From Blastocatellia bacterium (GTDB taxonomy: Bacteria > Acidobacteriota > Blastocatellia > Pyrinomonadales > Pyrinomonadaceae), in the NCBI GenBank assembly GCA_016789265.1, contig JAEUQK010000023.1, forward strand, positions 62,001 to 126,000: DNA of 64,000 bases. Reading direction: 5' to 3'. Shown piece after piece: positions 63,505 through 64,000 of the stretch (within the stretch, counting starts at the first letter, position 1; every line of letters begins with the position of its first letter). The notes below the pieces were generated by a model. The model was given only the letters and a program-made list of their open reading frames with translations, was not told where the DNA came from and ran no database searches. The translations under genes were made by a program, and so were the position numbers.

Positions 63505-64000
63505 ATGGAAGCAATCAAAGCTAACGAGATCAACGAAATTATCCGTGCACAGATCGAGAACTTCGATTCGAGCATGACGGTCGACGAGGTCGGCTCGGTT
63601 ATTAAGGTCGGCGACGGTATTGCCGAGATCCACGGCCTGGAAAAGGTCATGGCCGGCGAACTGCTGGAGTTTTCACAGGGTGTCCGCGGACTCGCGCTTA
63701 ACCTAGAGGAAGACAAGGTAGGTACGGTGCTTTTCGGAGATTTTCAGAAGATCAAAGAAGGCGACGAGGTTAAGCGTACCAAGCGAATCATGAGCGTTCC
63801 GGTGGGCGACGCGATGATCGGCCGAGTTGTTGACGCTCTTGGAAATCCAATCGACGGTAAAGGCGATATCGTTACTGACAACTTTAATCCGGTCGAACGT
63901 ATCGCTCCCGGCATCATCGACCGTCAGCCCGTTAAGGAGCCGCTGCAGACCGGCCTCAAGGCGATCGACGCGATGGTTCCCATCGGCCGAGGCCAGCGCG
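63505..64000 (+). CDS. atpA: ATP synthase F1 subunit alpha, 5' part
   Basis: The first 165 codons are in the window; the gene runs off the right edge. The N-terminal beta-barrel has [17 protein letters not shown] and V-G-T-V-L-F-G, then [12 protein letters not shown] and [18 protein letters not shown] just before the P-loop. The P-loop itself lies beyond the edge. Expected to be followed by gamma, beta and epsilon genes. Confidence 0.97.
   Translation, partial: MEAIKANEINEIIRAQIENFDSSMTVDEVGSVIKVGDGIAEIHGLEKVMAGELLEFSQGVRGLALNLEEDKVGTVLFGDFQKIKEGDEVKRTKRIMSVPVGDAMIGRVVDALGNPIDGKGDIVTDNFNPVERIAPGIIDRQPVKEPLQTGLKAIDAMVPIGRGQR

Overview
The window looks like chromosomal DNA of an acidobacterium, most likely class Blastocatellia (Pyrinomonadales-like). 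This is inferred from protein families: an acidobacterial-type VWFA secreted protein, a Ser/Thr kinase fused to TolB-like repeats, a carboxypeptidase-regulatory/beta-barrel protein, a DUF5117-type zincin protease, a cysteine-desulfurase-like protein of the TIGR01976 kind, and Asn/Thr-rich TPR lipoproteins. No rRNA, phage, insertion sequence or CRISPR array was seen. There is one tRNA, tRNA-Ser(GCU).

Layout. 1-5.4 kb: the end of a DUF433/toxin pair, phenylalanine hydroxylase divergent from an Lrp regulator, gltX, DUF421, and a membrane-anchored LuxR regulator with DUF4199. 5.6-15.7 kb: an outer-membrane barrel protein, a 990-residue sensor kinase, an MFS exporter, an M61 peptidase with an overlapping lipoprotein, and DinB. 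16-27.5 kb: murA, HIT, a TPR lipoprotein, a GAF/sigma-54 activator, a VWFA protein, and a tightly packed run of membrane protein, selB, DUF2071 and folA, then an Mpo1-like gene. 27.6-36.9 kb: vapBC, transketolase, a D-amino-acid PLP enzyme, an amidohydrolase, a frameshifted DinB gene, and a serine hydrolase. 36.9-47.6 kb: an alanyl-tRNA synthetase that lacks its catalytic domain, a kinase, a cysteine-desulfurase-like gene, and an Lrp/EamA pair divergent from an aldehyde dehydrogenase and a YgiD-like dioxygenase. 48.3-50.6 kb: a MarR regulator followed by YceI, DoxX and FMN reductase, with the same 14-bp motif before marR and before yceI. 51-53.7 kb: a large secreted metalloprotease. 54-58.6 kb: an envelope operon (lipoprotein rubrerythrin, DUF2231, acidic lipoprotein) next to a histidine kinase/NtrC pair. 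58.6-64 kb: M20 peptidase, exonuclease III, a solitary DNA methyltransferase, and the start of an ATP synthase operon (b', b, delta, alpha) that has no a or c genes upstream.

The strongest candidate for an undescribed system is 53.9-58.6 kb. Good sigma-54 (-24/-12) promoter matches lie in front of both the kinase/NtrC operon and the rubrerythrin operon. This suggests a self-amplifying envelope stress circuit. Its predicted outputs are a rubrerythrin lipoprotein missing one rubredoxin cysteine and two neighbouring envelope proteins that both end in poly-aspartate. The second highlight is the catalytic-domain-less AlaS. All promoter, operator and terminator calls were made by eye.
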